This document shows positions 1 through 10,368 of a stretch of DNA of 58,299 bases, piece by piece. The notes under the pieces are model-generated. The model was given only the letters and a program-made list of their open reading frames with translations. It searched no databases and was not told where the DNA came from. How positions within the stretch are numbered: position 1 is the stretch's first letter; each line of letters opens with the position of its first letter. Source of the stretch: a bacterium (GTDB lineage: Bacteria; Armatimonadota; Chthonomonadetes; Chthonomonadales; CAJBBX01); the NCBI GenBank assembly GCA_021811565.1, contig JAJZOL010000243.1, positions 1-58,299 on the forward strand, in the 5' to 3' direction. Made by a program: the position numbers and the translations under genes.

Positions 1-1619
1 CTTTAGGGGAAAATGACAGGATCGAACTGCCCCTTATGTCTTGGGATGGGCAAGCTGTTGGCGTCATAAACATCAAAAATGATGATGCTTTATTCAAAAA
101 CTATTTTACCTTTATCCATCTCGCGTTTCTGTTCTCCGTGATAGGGTGTATCCTTTTGCTGTGCGCGGGACTCTATTTCCTCATTATCTGGTTCTATATC
201 CCCATGAATAAGATTGCCAAGTGTCTGGATAACCCAAACATACGCGAAATCGATTCCCTTGCCGAATCAGGAAATGAGATGGGGCACATCGCCAAAATGC
301 TGAAGGAAAACATCGAAAAACGTATTGCATTGGAAAAAGAGGTGGAGAACCGTGCCATTATGGAGGCTAAATTGAAGAACACCCAGGAGGAGTTGGAGGC
401 AAGGGTGCTGGAGCGGACATCAGAATTAACAGTCTCGCATGAGATGCTGGAGGCGAAAATCAAGGAGCATGAAGAGGCGGAGAGAAGTGTGCGCGTTCTT
501 TACATGCAACAGGAAAGACGATTACGACACATGGATGTATTAAGAAAGCTGGATAGTGCGATCGCTTCCCAAAAGGAACTCAGGTTAATTCTGGACACTG
601 TGTTAGATGAGATCATTAATCAGCTACGCGTTGACGCCGCTGGAATAATGAAGCTTGACGATGAAGACAATGCGTTGCGATACGTAGTGTCAAAGGGGTT
701 CCGGTATGAAGATACCAACCAATTAGTGGTTCCATATGGAGAAGGACACGCAGGTAGAGCCGCAAAGGAAAGAAGAACCATCCAAGTACCGTTTCTGACC
801 CTCGATCCGAATTCATCATTTCAGTTGCCTGTCATTGAAAAAGAGAGGTTCGTCTCATATTTCGCCGTTCCTATCGTTGCACGGGATAAGGTATACGGCG
901 TGGTAACCGTATTCACACGCGAGCCATTGGATGTGGCATCGGAATGGATTGATTATCTACAGACACTTGCGGGTCAAACCGCTATCGCCATGGACAGCGC
1001 AGCGATGTTTGAGGAATTGAAACAAGCGAACAGAGAACTGACAGATGCATATAACGCCACCATTGAAGGATGGTCCAAGGCGTTGGAATTTCGGGATAGA
1101 GAAACAGGCGGTCATTCCCAACGGGTGACGGATATGACGATAAAAATCGCTGAGGCGATTGGCATGTCCATCAATGATATCGCCCACCTTAGCCGTGGCG
1201 CCATGCTGCACGATATCGGCAAAATGGGAATTCCGGATAGTATTCTGCTTAAACCAGGAAAGCTGACGGAGGAGGAATGGGAGATCATGCGCACTCATCC
1301 GCAAATCGCATATGATCTTCTCGCACCCATCAAATTCCTTGAGCGTTCGCTGGATATTCCGTATAGTCACCATGAAAAATGGGACGGCACCGGATATCCC
1401 CAGGGATTGAAAGGGGAGAATATCCCGCTTGGCGCGAGAATATTTGCCGTTGCGGATGTATGGGATGCTCTCAGATCGGATCGCCCCTATAAAAAAGCGT
1501 TTCCGTTCGAGAAAGCCTTGGAGTGCATCCGCGAAGGTGCCGGCAGCCATTTTGACCCTGCGGTTGTGGAGGTATTTTTCGAACTGTTCGAAAAGGAAGT
1601 GGAAAAGCTCGCCGCATAG
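1..1619 (+). CDS. HAMP/GAF/HD-GYP domain signalling protein (probable c-di-GMP phosphodiesterase), 5' truncated by window edge
   Basis: HD-GYP motifs HDIGKMGIPD..LLKPGKLTEEEWEIMRTHP and HHEKWDGTGYPQGLKGENIPLGARIFAVADVWDAL; TM segment, HAMP-like and GAF-like regions. The frame stays open upstream of the first ATG (36) to the window edge. Confidence 0.88.
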   Translation, partial: LGENDRIELPLMSWDGQAVGVINIKNDDALFKNYFTFIHLAFLFSVIGCILLLCAGLYFLIIWFYIPMNKIAKCLDNPNIREIDSLAESGNEMGHIAKMLKENIEKRIALEKEVENRAIMEAKLKNTQEELEARVLERTSELTVSHEMLEAKIKEHEEAERSVRVLYMQQERRLRHMDVLRKLDSAIASQKELRLILDTVLDEIINQLRVDAAGIMKLDDEDNALRYVVSKGFRYEDTNQLVVPYGEGHAGRAAKERRTIQVPFLTLDPNSSFQLPVIEKERFVSYFAVPIVARDKVYGVVTVFTREPLDVASEWIDYLQTLAGQTAIAMDSAAMFEELKQANRELTDAYNATIEGWSKALEFRDRETGGHSQRVTDMTIKIAEAIGMSINDIAHLSRGAMLHDIGKMGIPDSILLKPGKLTEEEWEIMRTHPQIAYDLLAPIKFLERSLDIPYSHHEKWDGTGYPQGLKGENIPLGARIFAVADVWDALRSDRPYKKAFPFEKALECIREGAGSHFDPAVVEVFFELFEKEVEKLAA

Positions 1620-1646
1620 GGCTTCTTGGCGTCCATTTCAGGTCAA

Positions 1647-2624
1647 TCAGAGAGATTTTGATAACGTAATGGTGAGGATTCGATCCAATAAATCCGGAAA
1701 AGCGATGCCCGCTGATTTCGCCGCATCAGGCAGCAGACTCATCGGAGTCATCCCAGGAATCGTATTTATCTCCAACACAATCGGCTGTTCCTCGCAAACG
1801 ATCATGTCCACGCGAGAAACCCCGCTGCACCCAATGATTTGATGGGTTCGTATTGCGTAGTCCCTGGCGATATTCGCCGCTTTCGAGGAAATTCTCGCCG
1901 GAATAATGTGACTGCTACCACCCTGAGTATATTTCGCCTCGTAATCGTAAAAACCCTTTGCCGATTGGATTTCGATTATTGGCAGAACTTGAGGTTTTTC
2001 ATCGCCTAAAAGTCCCACGGTGATCTCCACTCCGGCGATGTACTTTTCCAGAAGCGCAGTCTGATCGTATACCCACGCCTCTTGAATAGCATTGAGCAGA
2101 AGGTCCCCGCTGTTCACCCGTGAGCAACCAACCGTACTTCCCTGTGAGTTTGGTTTCACTATAACCGGAAATCCGATTTGTCTTTCCACTTGAGCGGATA
2201 TTGTAGAAAGATCGGATCCCCTCGAACAGACGATATCCTCTGGCGTTGGAATATTCTCCATTCTCAAAAGCTTTTTCGTCATCGCCTTGTTCATGGCAAG
2301 CGAACTTGCCAATACGCCAGAGCCCGTATAAGGAATGCCCGCCAGCTCCAATAACCCTTGAATCGATCCATCCTCCCCTCCCTTTCCGTGGAGAGCGAGA
2401 AAGACCACGTCAGGAATGCCGTATATCGGGTTTAATAATAGGGTGTTCAGATCACAAGAATTTACACCCACATCCTTGGCGTGCGCAAGAATTGCGGTGT
2501 CTACTGCATAAGCGATATATTTGTCTTTGTTCAATGCTGCGAGGATTTGATTGCCAGTTTGAAGAGATATCTCTCTTTCGGTGGATATTCCACCCATGAA
2601 AACGGCTACTTTTATTTTACTCAA
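1647..2624 (-). CDS. ddl: D-alanine--D-alanine ligase
   Basis: MGGISTEREISL N-terminus, ALHGKGGEDGSIQGLLELAGIPYTGSGVLASSLAMNK, VLEINTIPGMTPMSLLPDAAKSAG; ATP-grasp ligase signature. Confidence 0.95.
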   Translation of the reverse strand: MSKIKVAVFMGGISTEREISLQTGNQILAALNKDKYIAYAVDTAILAHAKDVGVNSCDLNTLLLNPIYGIPDVVFLALHGKGGEDGSIQGLLELAGIPYTGSGVLASSLAMNKAMTKKLLRMENIPTPEDIVCSRGSDLSTISAQVERQIGFPVIVKPNSQGSTVGCSRVNSGDLLLNAIQEAWVYDQTALLEKYIAGVEITVGLLGDEKPQVLPIIEIQSAKGFYDYEAKYTQGGSSHIIPARISSKAANIARDYAIRTHQIIGCSGVSRVDMIVCEEQPIVLEINTIPGMTPMSLLPDAAKSAGIAFPDLLDRILTITLSKSL

Positions 2625-2840
2625 TGAAAACCTCTAAGGTTATAACTCCAGTTAGAAATGCCTTGCGTATTTGTACTTCATAGGTTACACGACACGGGTC
2701 ACAGATGGATAATATGGCATGCGTTTGATGGGAGTTTCACTGCGGGAAACATAAATGACCATATCTCTAATATTAATAATTCTACCCGCTTTTAATAATG
2801 TCGTGCCATACGAAAAGAGAGAAATGGGGACGTATCGCAT

Positions 2841-4232
2841 ATGAAAGAACTTAGCCTTAAGGATATTGCCTCGGCAATACAAGCCGATGGAGATTTCGAT
2901 TCGAATGTATATGTCAAAGGTATCTGCACTGACACCCGGAAACTCATACCAGGGGATATCTTTATCGCCCTGCATGGTGAAAACGGCGATGGACATCAAT
3001 ACCTCCAGAAGGCGGTTGAATCCGGAGCGGTTGCCGTCATCGTGGATCATCTCGACCCGAATGCGGATATTCCCAAGATGGTGGTTTCGGATACTCTGAC
3101 AGCACTTTCTGACCTGGCGTCATATTATCGGTCTTTGTTTAATATTCCCTTTGTGGGCGTGACGGGAAGCGTCGGCAAAACATCCACTCGTGAGATGATT
3201 GTTTGCGCCATTCAAGCGAAATACTCCGTCCTCACCAATGAAAAGAATTACAACAACGAGATTGGTGTTCCTAAAACCCTGTTTCGGTTGGAAGAGGAAC
3301 ACCAATGCGCGGTTATCGAGATGGGGATGCGCGGAAGGGGGCAAATACGAAGTCTTTCTGAGATCGTCAGACCTCAAATTGGAATTATCACGAACATCGG
3401 ACTCTCGCACATTGAATTGTTGGGTTCAAGGGATGCGATAGCATCCTCAAAGGCTGAGCTTATCAAATCCCTTCCAGAGGATGGTTTCATCATTCTTAAT
3501 GCGAACGATGATTATTGCGAAATGCTGGCTAAGGGAGCCAAGTGCCATGTGGTAACATATGGCATTGATAAGCGCACCGACTTTTACGCCACGAATATAC
3601 AGTTCAATTCCGAAGGTCACCCCGAATTTCAAATTAACGGGCACCCAATACGGCTGGAGGCGACAGGTGTGCATCATATTATCAACGCCACCGCCGCATG
3701 CGCCGTTGCATCCACTCTTGGCGTACCAATTCAATCAGCGATCGGGAAATTGGAAGAGTTTCGACCGCTTTCCATGCGAATGGAGCCGATCCACTTGAAA
3801 AACCATGTGACACTATTGAACGATTACTATAACGCAGCCCCAGACTCCATGCGCTCCGCACTGGAAACTCTGGCTATCATATCGCAAGGAAGGCGCCGAA
3901 CCGTTGCGATTTTAGGAGATATGAAGGAGCTTGGCGTTTTCAGTCTCGAATCTCACCAATTTGTCGGGGAGATGGCGACACATAACCGGATCGACGCGCT
4001 TATGTGCGTTGGAAATGAGGCGAAGGAGATCGGACGCGTTTACGAAAACAATCTCGGACCTAACAAGGTCTGTTATTTTTCCGATTCAAATGAGGCTGCG
4101 GATCATATCATTGATCTTATCCATGAAGGGGATGTAGTACTCATAAAAGGCTCTCGTGCTATGCAAATGGAGACGATCGCCGATACACTCATCTCCAAGT
4201 GGGAGACGGAGGAGTTCTCCGCCCCCGCGTAA
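2841..4232 (+). CDS. murF: UDP-N-acetylmuramoyl-tripeptide--D-alanyl-D-alanine ligase
   Basis: GVTGSVGKTSTREM P-loop, NNEIGVPKTL, NDYYNAAPDSMRSALE, AILGDMKELG, VLIKGSRAMQME. Confidence 0.96.
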   Translation: MKELSLKDIASAIQADGDFDSNVYVKGICTDTRKLIPGDIFIALHGENGDGHQYLQKAVESGAVAVIVDHLDPNADIPKMVVSDTLTALSDLASYYRSLFNIPFVGVTGSVGKTSTREMIVCAIQAKYSVLTNEKNYNNEIGVPKTLFRLEEEHQCAVIEMGMRGRGQIRSLSEIVRPQIGIITNIGLSHIELLGSRDAIASSKAELIKSLPEDGFIILNANDDYCEMLAKGAKCHVVTYGIDKRTDFYATNIQFNSEGHPEFQINGHPIRLEATGVHHIINATAACAVASTLGVPIQSAIGKLEEFRPLSMRMEPIHLKNHVTLLNDYYNAAPDSMRSALETLAIISQGRRRTVAILGDMKELGVFSLESHQFVGEMATHNRIDALMCVGNEAKEIGRVYENNLGPNKVCYFSDSNEAADHIIDLIHEGDVVLIKGSRAMQMETIADTLISKWETEEFSAPA

Positions 4233-4290
4233 CTCTGAATGAGCGCTCGTATGATTTATGCATTCATATGACGCCATGGGTGACAGGGAT

Positions 4291-5274
4291 TCATTGTTTG
4301 GTGGTTTTTAACTCTTTTCTCACGCCAAGGTATTTCAGGAAAAATCTCCTTGCGTTGAAAACAAGCGCATCGGGTGAGAGTATATGACCGGAGTTGAACC
4401 ACACCAACTGCTTAGGTTTCTTGGCGGCGTTGTACAGCGCATAAGTGGCGAATCGCGGGATTAACTCATCCCGCTTGCCTGCAAGCATTAGTAGAGGGTG
4501 AGGCGCGAAGTCACCAATAAAATATATCGGATCGGTGATTTCGGAGTTTACAACCATTGCTCTGCGGATTCCCTTGTGCAGAATTCCGAGATGCTCCGCC
4601 CACTTTACAAAACCGCCTCCCCCAACCATCAGACATCCTGCGGTGATTCGATGCTCCACACCAAGGAATGTGCCGCCCACCATGGATCCCTGACTGAATC
4701 CGAGAAATCCGATATGTTTTTTATCTATATCCTGACGAGAATAGAGGAAATCCACGGCTCTTCTCAGATCAATCACTGTCTGTATCCATGCGTCGCGCAT
4801 GGAGGGATTATAAACATATTCGAAATCTCCGCTCATTCCCTTCCGCGCACGCTCTCCATGGTATTGAGCGTCAATTGAAATGGTTGCATATCCCAAAGTA
4901 GCCATCATATCCGCGGCGATTCTTACATAGGAGGAATCCTTGTTTCCACCCGATCCCGCTAGTAAAACTACAGCGGGATAAGGAGGGGCGAATTTAATGG
5001 GAGTAGCGAAAATCGCGGTCACTTTTTCATCATGCATACTGTTGTAGACAAGATGATAACGCGTGCGAATCGCCGCTAATTGCGGAGAAGGTTCATTCAT
5101 TTTTTCGAGCACCGGATCAAGAGGAAGCTTGGGGTTATCCGCATACAACGAAAGACGGATATCGTTGATTGTGACCGGAGCATTCCATGATTGTGCGGCG
5201 TATGTGCGCATAGGAAGGAGAAGGGTTATCAGGAGGAAGACGCCATAACTTATGTGACGATGTTGCAATTTCAT
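4291..5274 (-). CDS. secreted alpha/beta hydrolase (dienelactone hydrolase/acetyl xylan esterase-like)
   Basis: Signal peptide; VVLLAGSGG, GFLGFSQGSMVGG nucleophile elbow, HPLLMLAGKRDELIPRFAT, SGH near the C-terminus. Confidence 0.8.
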   Translation of the reverse strand: MKLQHRHISYGVFLLITLLLPMRTYAAQSWNAPVTINDIRLSLYADNPKLPLDPVLEKMNEPSPQLAAIRTRYHLVYNSMHDEKVTAIFATPIKFAPPYPAVVLLAGSGGNKDSSYVRIAADMMATLGYATISIDAQYHGERARKGMSGDFEYVYNPSMRDAWIQTVIDLRRAVDFLYSRQDIDKKHIGFLGFSQGSMVGGTFLGVEHRITAGCLMVGGGGFVKWAEHLGILHKGIRRAMVVNSEITDPIYFIGDFAPHPLLMLAGKRDELIPRFATYALYNAAKKPKQLVWFNSGHILSPDALVFNARRFFLKYLGVRKELKTTKQ

Positions 5275-5534
5275 ACCTCAAAACATTTTGTTATGCATTA
5301 TACGCTAACAACTCCATCGATTGCAAAAAAAGGAGATGGAACGCCAATAACCGGCGATCGTAGACCTCACTTTGGCACTGGCTGTAATAATGCAACGCAT
5401 TTTTCAAACTCAAGTATATCGACACATCCTTCTGTTGTGAATATAATGAAGCATGTATTATAAATATCGTTGATTGAGGATCATGATATTCGTCTTATCC
5501 AAATTGCAGTAATCAAGATTACCGGAGATTTCAT

Positions 5535-7841
5535 TTGAAACTAACACGCAGACATTTTCTCAAGGCTTCCGCCGCATCCATATTCCTCTCCAAACGTTAT
5601 AAACCTCTTCCTCCCACGACTTTGCCGCCGCCCAATTACGAAAATACTTTTTACATGCTTCCTATCTTTGAAAGCTGGCATGTCAGGCAACCATCCGACG
5701 AACTCATTCGAACGCATGAGGCGCGAAAAATGATACGGAAGTTGGGACATCAACGCCCATACATGAGGCTTGGTTTCGCCATTATCTCCGATGGGAACGA
5801 AAATGCCACATTCGCGCTTGCCCATAAATTAGGGATATGCCTTGTATTGCAGGGAGGCGCAACAGACCATCATATCGCGGAATGGGGAGGAGAGCAATTA
5901 ATAACTGGAACGAATGGGGATCGACGCAACGCACAATGGCTAAATGACGGCGCTTACATCGCCATTACCGCCGCTCCTGGTTTTCGTTTACGCTCCTGCC
6001 TTTCCATCTATTGCAATGAGATGCATGAACAGCGGAGGAAAAATGATTATTCGAGGGCTTTGCATGTATCTGCCGCGATGAAACGCTATCCCGACACTGT
6101 AATCGCTACCAGCGGTCCGATCGAGGTTGAAACTCAGATGGATGACAGACGATTCGGGGATTACAGTCCATATTCCATTGCTGAATTTAGAGATTGGTTG
6201 ACGCATCGAAAAATCTATGATGATAAAAAAGGGACAAGGCGGGGACAGGGATTCCCCGGTGGAGAGCGATGGGTGAACGATCCATCCCCGGCATCTCACA
6301 TCGGAGCCGGTCCCTCATTCAACGATTATTTCGGTACTTCCTTCACAACCTGGTCGTTGGCGTATTGGGATTTGGATGTCTTTACAGATCCGTTGCCTAC
6401 TGAATCCAACGGTATGCCACAACATGGCGAAAGGGGATACACCGGGGTAGGGTTCGATGCACCACGCGCGGAGGTATTGAGTAATCCATTCTGGAAAGCT
6501 TGGAGCAACAGCGATTTGAAGCATCCTGGTTTTCGTCAGATACTCGTTAGGAACTGGGTATCCGACGCAACCCGCTGGCTAAATGAATCAGGAGTGCCCA
6601 AAAAGCGGATATTCAGTCACCAGGTTCCAGGACAATCTTACGGCGATCTCAGATTGATGCTCGGAGCAAGTCCTGCTTGGACTGCAGACACCCCCGATGG
6701 GTCCATCGGCATCACTACATATTTCGGAGCCGCAAGTGACACCTCGTCGTTCGCCCAAATCACTGAATTAAATCCGAATTGGGGGATATTCGAATACCAC
6801 CCTTATCCCATCAACTCACTTGAGGCACCTCCAAACGCATACTCACACAGCCTTGATGTTTGCATTCGTTTCCGATCTCATATTCTCACACCGATTTCCT
6901 GGGGGGATTCACGGAATAAGGACGCGAAAGATTTCATCGTAAGCAAAGGTCCCTTTGCTGATGCGATTCACTCTCTCTTTGTCACTCTTCCCGATCGACC
7001 ATACGACGATCGTTCTTCGAGACATTATGATCCACCATCGGTCAAAGGTGTAAAAATATCGCATTCCGGTTCAAACCTCATCCTGTCATGGTCGCCTCAT
7101 GTTTGGTCAGGGCATCATTGGCGATGGGATAATCTTCAAGAATTTCAAGGGTTTGAGGTATGGCTTGGGAAGCGAAAAATCGCTGAAACATTGGAATGTC
7201 AATTTCCGGTAGAAATCAGAGCCGACTATCAAATAAAGGTTAAATGGTCTGAGATTCCCGCCGTTCCACCCTCTCCTCAAAATATAATCGCTGACAATGG
7301 CATCGTGCGTTGGAATGAACCAGGAGGGTTGTTCCTCAAACAATTCCTACTTGAATACTCTACAAAGCCTGATATGCATTTATCCGAAAGTGCGGTCATT
7401 TTTGCGAACGAATTTCGGTTGCCAATAGGGAAGCGTGAGTATTATTGCAGAGTTTGTGCAATAAACGGCGATGGTGTTCGTGGGGCATTTTCCCCGATTG
7501 TTAAAGTTGTGATGCCTACTCAAACGGTTTCCACAATTCCTCGCGTTAGCAACGTCTTGGCTTACGGCAAAAATATGACTGGAAAAATGCTTCTCACTTG
7601 GTCCGATACGGCTTCATCCGGGGAAAAGTGGAAGGATATGCCCGGGTTTAAAGCTTTTTGTGTCTACCATGGTGCGAATCGTAATTTCACCCCATCCAAG
7701 ACGAATCTTGTGGATATAATCAATCAGAATCGCTACATGGATGATCACTTCAACGCCGGAGAGCCATGGTATCGTGTCACTGCTTTGTTCCAGGACGGAC
7801 GAGAGAGTCCTCCCTCCGATAGTGTGTCGTATGTACCTTAG
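5535..7841 (+). CDS. exported protein with Tat-like N-terminus, glycoside-hydrolase-like N-terminal half and fibronectin-III-like C-terminal half
   Basis: MKLTRRHFLKASAAS twin-arginine motif; aromatic-rich TIM-barrel-like region; repeated beta-sandwich-like segments from about residue 500. Family not recognised. Confidence 0.6.
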   Translation: MKLTRRHFLKASAASIFLSKRYKPLPPTTLPPPNYENTFYMLPIFESWHVRQPSDELIRTHEARKMIRKLGHQRPYMRLGFAIISDGNENATFALAHKLGICLVLQGGATDHHIAEWGGEQLITGTNGDRRNAQWLNDGAYIAITAAPGFRLRSCLSIYCNEMHEQRRKNDYSRALHVSAAMKRYPDTVIATSGPIEVETQMDDRRFGDYSPYSIAEFRDWLTHRKIYDDKKGTRRGQGFPGGERWVNDPSPASHIGAGPSFNDYFGTSFTTWSLAYWDLDVFTDPLPTESNGMPQHGERGYTGVGFDAPRAEVLSNPFWKAWSNSDLKHPGFRQILVRNWVSDATRWLNESGVPKKRIFSHQVPGQSYGDLRLMLGASPAWTADTPDGSIGITTYFGAASDTSSFAQITELNPNWGIFEYHPYPINSLEAPPNAYSHSLDVCIRFRSHILTPISWGDSRNKDAKDFIVSKGPFADAIHSLFVTLPDRPYDDRSSRHYDPPSVKGVKISHSGSNLILSWSPHVWSGHHWRWDNLQEFQGFEVWLGKRKIAETLECQFPVEIRADYQIKVKWSEIPAVPPSPQNIIADNGIVRWNEPGGLFLKQFLLEYSTKPDMHLSESAVIFANEFRLPIGKREYYCRVCAINGDGVRGAFSPIVKVVMPTQTVSTIPRVSNVLAYGKNMTGKMLLTWSDTASSGEKWKDMPGFKAFCVYHGANRNFTPSKTNLVDIINQNRYMDDHFNAGEPWYRVTALFQDGRESPPSDSVSYVP

Positions 7842-7938
7842 GTATTTTTATACGAGCTAACAGTATGTATGTGGTATTATTGATTGAACATTCAATTAAC
7901 ATGATAGCATTGTCAAAAGCTGCAAATCTCAATACTGC

Positions 7939-9417
7939 ATGAGAGTACAGAACTTGAACATGAAATCCAAGGCGAAAATACTCATACCGGTTATCATTCT
8001 GATCGGGCTGATTGTTGGGGGGTTGTATCTGGATCACGAACGAGAGTTGGATAGGAGTCGGCTCTCGGGGTTTTTTGAAACGCTTCCCACGGAGGTCTCA
8101 TCGAGAGTGGGCGGGAGAGTGAGTCGTATCTTGGTACATGAAGGGGATCGCGTTCGGAAAGGACAACCTCTAATCGTTTTCGAAGCGAATCCCGCGATAG
8201 TGCAAACGGAAGAGTCACGTGCGTTGGTTAACGAGGCTCAGGCGAAGTGGGAGGAGATGCTTTCCGGGCCGAGACAGGAGGACATAGCCAAACAGCGTGA
8301 GGTTGTCAAGCAGACGCAAGCGAATTACCTTGAGTTGCTGCACGGTCCTAGGCCTCAGGAAATTTTAGTGGCACGGGCGAATCTGGCAGCCTCAGAAGCC
8401 GCTCTGCAAAAAACCATGAACGGGCCGCGAAAACAGGAGATTGATGCGGCTAGAGCCAATGAATTGGCTGCAAAAGCGCACTTGGATGCTCTCGTGAGGG
8501 GACCCACCCAGGAGGAACGGAATGAGTTGAATGCGGCGCTCTCCGCCGCGCTCTCGGACATGCAATTGGCTCAGAAAAACTACGAGAGAATGCAGGGATT
8601 ATACGTTCAGGGGGCGGTGAGCCAACAGGATTTGGACACCTCGCTTGCCGCTCTCCAAAAAGCGCAGGCAAATCGAGACCAGGCGGAACAGGCGTGCATA
8701 CGAGCCCGCAAGGGCACTACGAAAGAGGAGCTGGATCAAGCCCGGCAACTGTGGATGCAAGCCAAATATTCGTTGGACTTACTTCTAGCAGGGTCACGAA
8801 AGGAGGATATACAAGCGGCGAAAGATAATGTTAACTCAGCGCGGCAAAATCTCAGTTTGCTTCTTGCCGGAACTCGGAAGGAGGAATTGGTGGCTGCGAA
8901 AGCGAAGTGGAGAGAGGCTCAGGAGGGATTAAAGGAACTCTTGGCGGGGAACAGAAGGGAGGACATTCTCCAAGCGTATTTCGCGCTAAAAGCCGCAAAG
9001 GCTCAAGCGAAGTATTCCTCGCTTATCTCTGGCGAGCGAACGCTTTACGCCGACACAAATGCAATCGTTGATCGGAAATTGGTCTCGGTAGGGGATTTGA
9101 TATCGCCTGGCACACCTGTGCTGACGCTAGAAAATCTGGATGACATCTGGATTCGCGTCTACGTTCCGGAGAAAATTCTTTCCTTGGTTTCCGTAGGTTC
9201 ATCCGCTCTACTAAGAGTTGATGGAATCAATCAACACGTTCGCGCTCATGTTGAGAGCATCTCCTCAAGAGGGGAATACACTCCAGCCAATCTCCAAACG
9301 CCGGAGGAGAGGGGCAAACAGGTGTTCGGTGTTCGCATTAGATTAAACCATCCGGATTCAAGAATCAAGGCGGGCATGTACGCGACGGTGATACAACTGG
9401 GAAAGTGGCGTTATTGA
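7939..9417 (+). CDS. HlyD/YbhG-type membrane fusion protein (periplasmic adaptor)
   Basis: N-terminal TM; lipoyl half motifs VSSRVGGRVSRILVHEGDRVRKGQPL and ADTNAIVDRKLVSVGDLISPGTPVLTLEN; long coiled-coil hairpin with LLxGxRxEDI repeats. Confidence 0.92.
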   Translation: MRVQNLNMKSKAKILIPVIILIGLIVGGLYLDHERELDRSRLSGFFETLPTEVSSRVGGRVSRILVHEGDRVRKGQPLIVFEANPAIVQTEESRALVNEAQAKWEEMLSGPRQEDIAKQREVVKQTQANYLELLHGPRPQEILVARANLAASEAALQKTMNGPRKQEIDAARANELAAKAHLDALVRGPTQEERNELNAALSAALSDMQLAQKNYERMQGLYVQGAVSQQDLDTSLAALQKAQANRDQAEQACIRARKGTTKEELDQARQLWMQAKYSLDLLLAGSRKEDIQAAKDNVNSARQNLSLLLAGTRKEELVAAKAKWREAQEGLKELLAGNRREDILQAYFALKAAKAQAKYSSLISGERTLYADTNAIVDRKLVSVGDLISPGTPVLTLENLDDIWIRVYVPEKILSLVSVGSSALLRVDGINQHVRAHVESISSRGEYTPANLQTPEERGKQVFGVRIRLNHPDSRIKAGMYATVIQLGKWRY

Positions 9418-10368
9418 ATGCAAAGCGAATACGCGATAGCCCTAAAGGAACTCACCAGGCGTTTCGGGTCTTTCACCGCTGTCGATCGTCTCTCATTTAA
9501 CGTTTCCAAAGGTTCCATCTTCGGTTTCCTTGGTCCTAACGGCAGCGGGAAAACCACCGCAATTCGGATGCTTTGCGGTCTTCTTCAACCTACATCGGGA
9601 GTAGCGTATGTGAACGGATACGATATCCGGACCGATACGGAAGGGGTCAAACGATCCATTGGTTACATGAATCAATCCTTCAGCCTTTACAGGGACTTGA
9701 CAGTAAATGAGAATCTCAATTTCTTTGGAAGCATATACGGTTTGAAAGGCACCCAGTTAACTCAAAGAAAGGATCGAGTGATTCACCTAACCGGTCTGGA
9801 GCCATATTTGGAAAGAGAGAGTGGCAACCTTTCCGGGGGATGGAAGCAACGCCTCGCGATATCAGTCTCGATGATTCATGATCCCGATATCATATTTCTG
9901 GATGAACCAACATCGGGCGTTGATCCCGTAGCTCGCAGGGATTTATGGGATCTTCTTTTTGATCTTGCCGGCGATGGGAAGACACTTTTTGTTACGACTC
10001 ACTATATGGATGAGGCGGAAAGATGCAATCACATCGCTTACATCTTTTTATCCAAATTGATTGCGTTAGGAACGCCGATGGAGCTCAAAGCATTGCCGGA
10101 GGTAACGCCGGAAGGCACGCACCGCATTTCAGTCGTGGTGGAGTACCCGCCAGCAGCATTGGCGGTTATCAAAAAGCTACCCTTTGTCTTGGACGCCACG
10201 ATGGTGGAATCGGAATTGCACATACTGCTTCCTTCCGACCATGGCGATGAGGAGGTGGGGGAGGCTCTGCGTGAGAGCGGATTTGGAAAATGTTCCGTGC
10301 GTGATATCGAGCCCTCTCTGGAGGACGTATTCGTCTCAATCACTAGGAGGCTTGCAAGCAAATCCTGA
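9418..10368 (+). CDS. ABC transporter ATP-binding protein (ABC-2/YbhF type)
   Basis: Walker A GPNGSGKTT, signature LSGGWKQRLAIS, Walker B IIFLDEPTSGVDP; starts directly after the TGA of the adaptor gene. Confidence 0.95.
   Translation: MQSEYAIALKELTRRFGSFTAVDRLSFNVSKGSIFGFLGPNGSGKTTAIRMLCGLLQPTSGVAYVNGYDIRTDTEGVKRSIGYMNQSFSLYRDLTVNENLNFFGSIYGLKGTQLTQRKDRVIHLTGLEPYLERESGNLSGGWKQRLAISVSMIHDPDIIFLDEPTSGVDPVARRDLWDLLFDLAGDGKTLFVTTHYMDEAERCNHIAYIFLSKLIALGTPMELKALPEVTPEGTHRISVVVEYPPAALAVIKKLPFVLDATMVESELHILLPSDHGDEEVGEALRESGFGKCSVRDIEPSLEDVFVSITRRLASKS

Noticed and set aside
957-1550. 197-aa minus-strand ORF opposite the HD-GYP gene
   Set aside because: Antisense to a clear conserved domain; composition reflects the complementary codon pattern.
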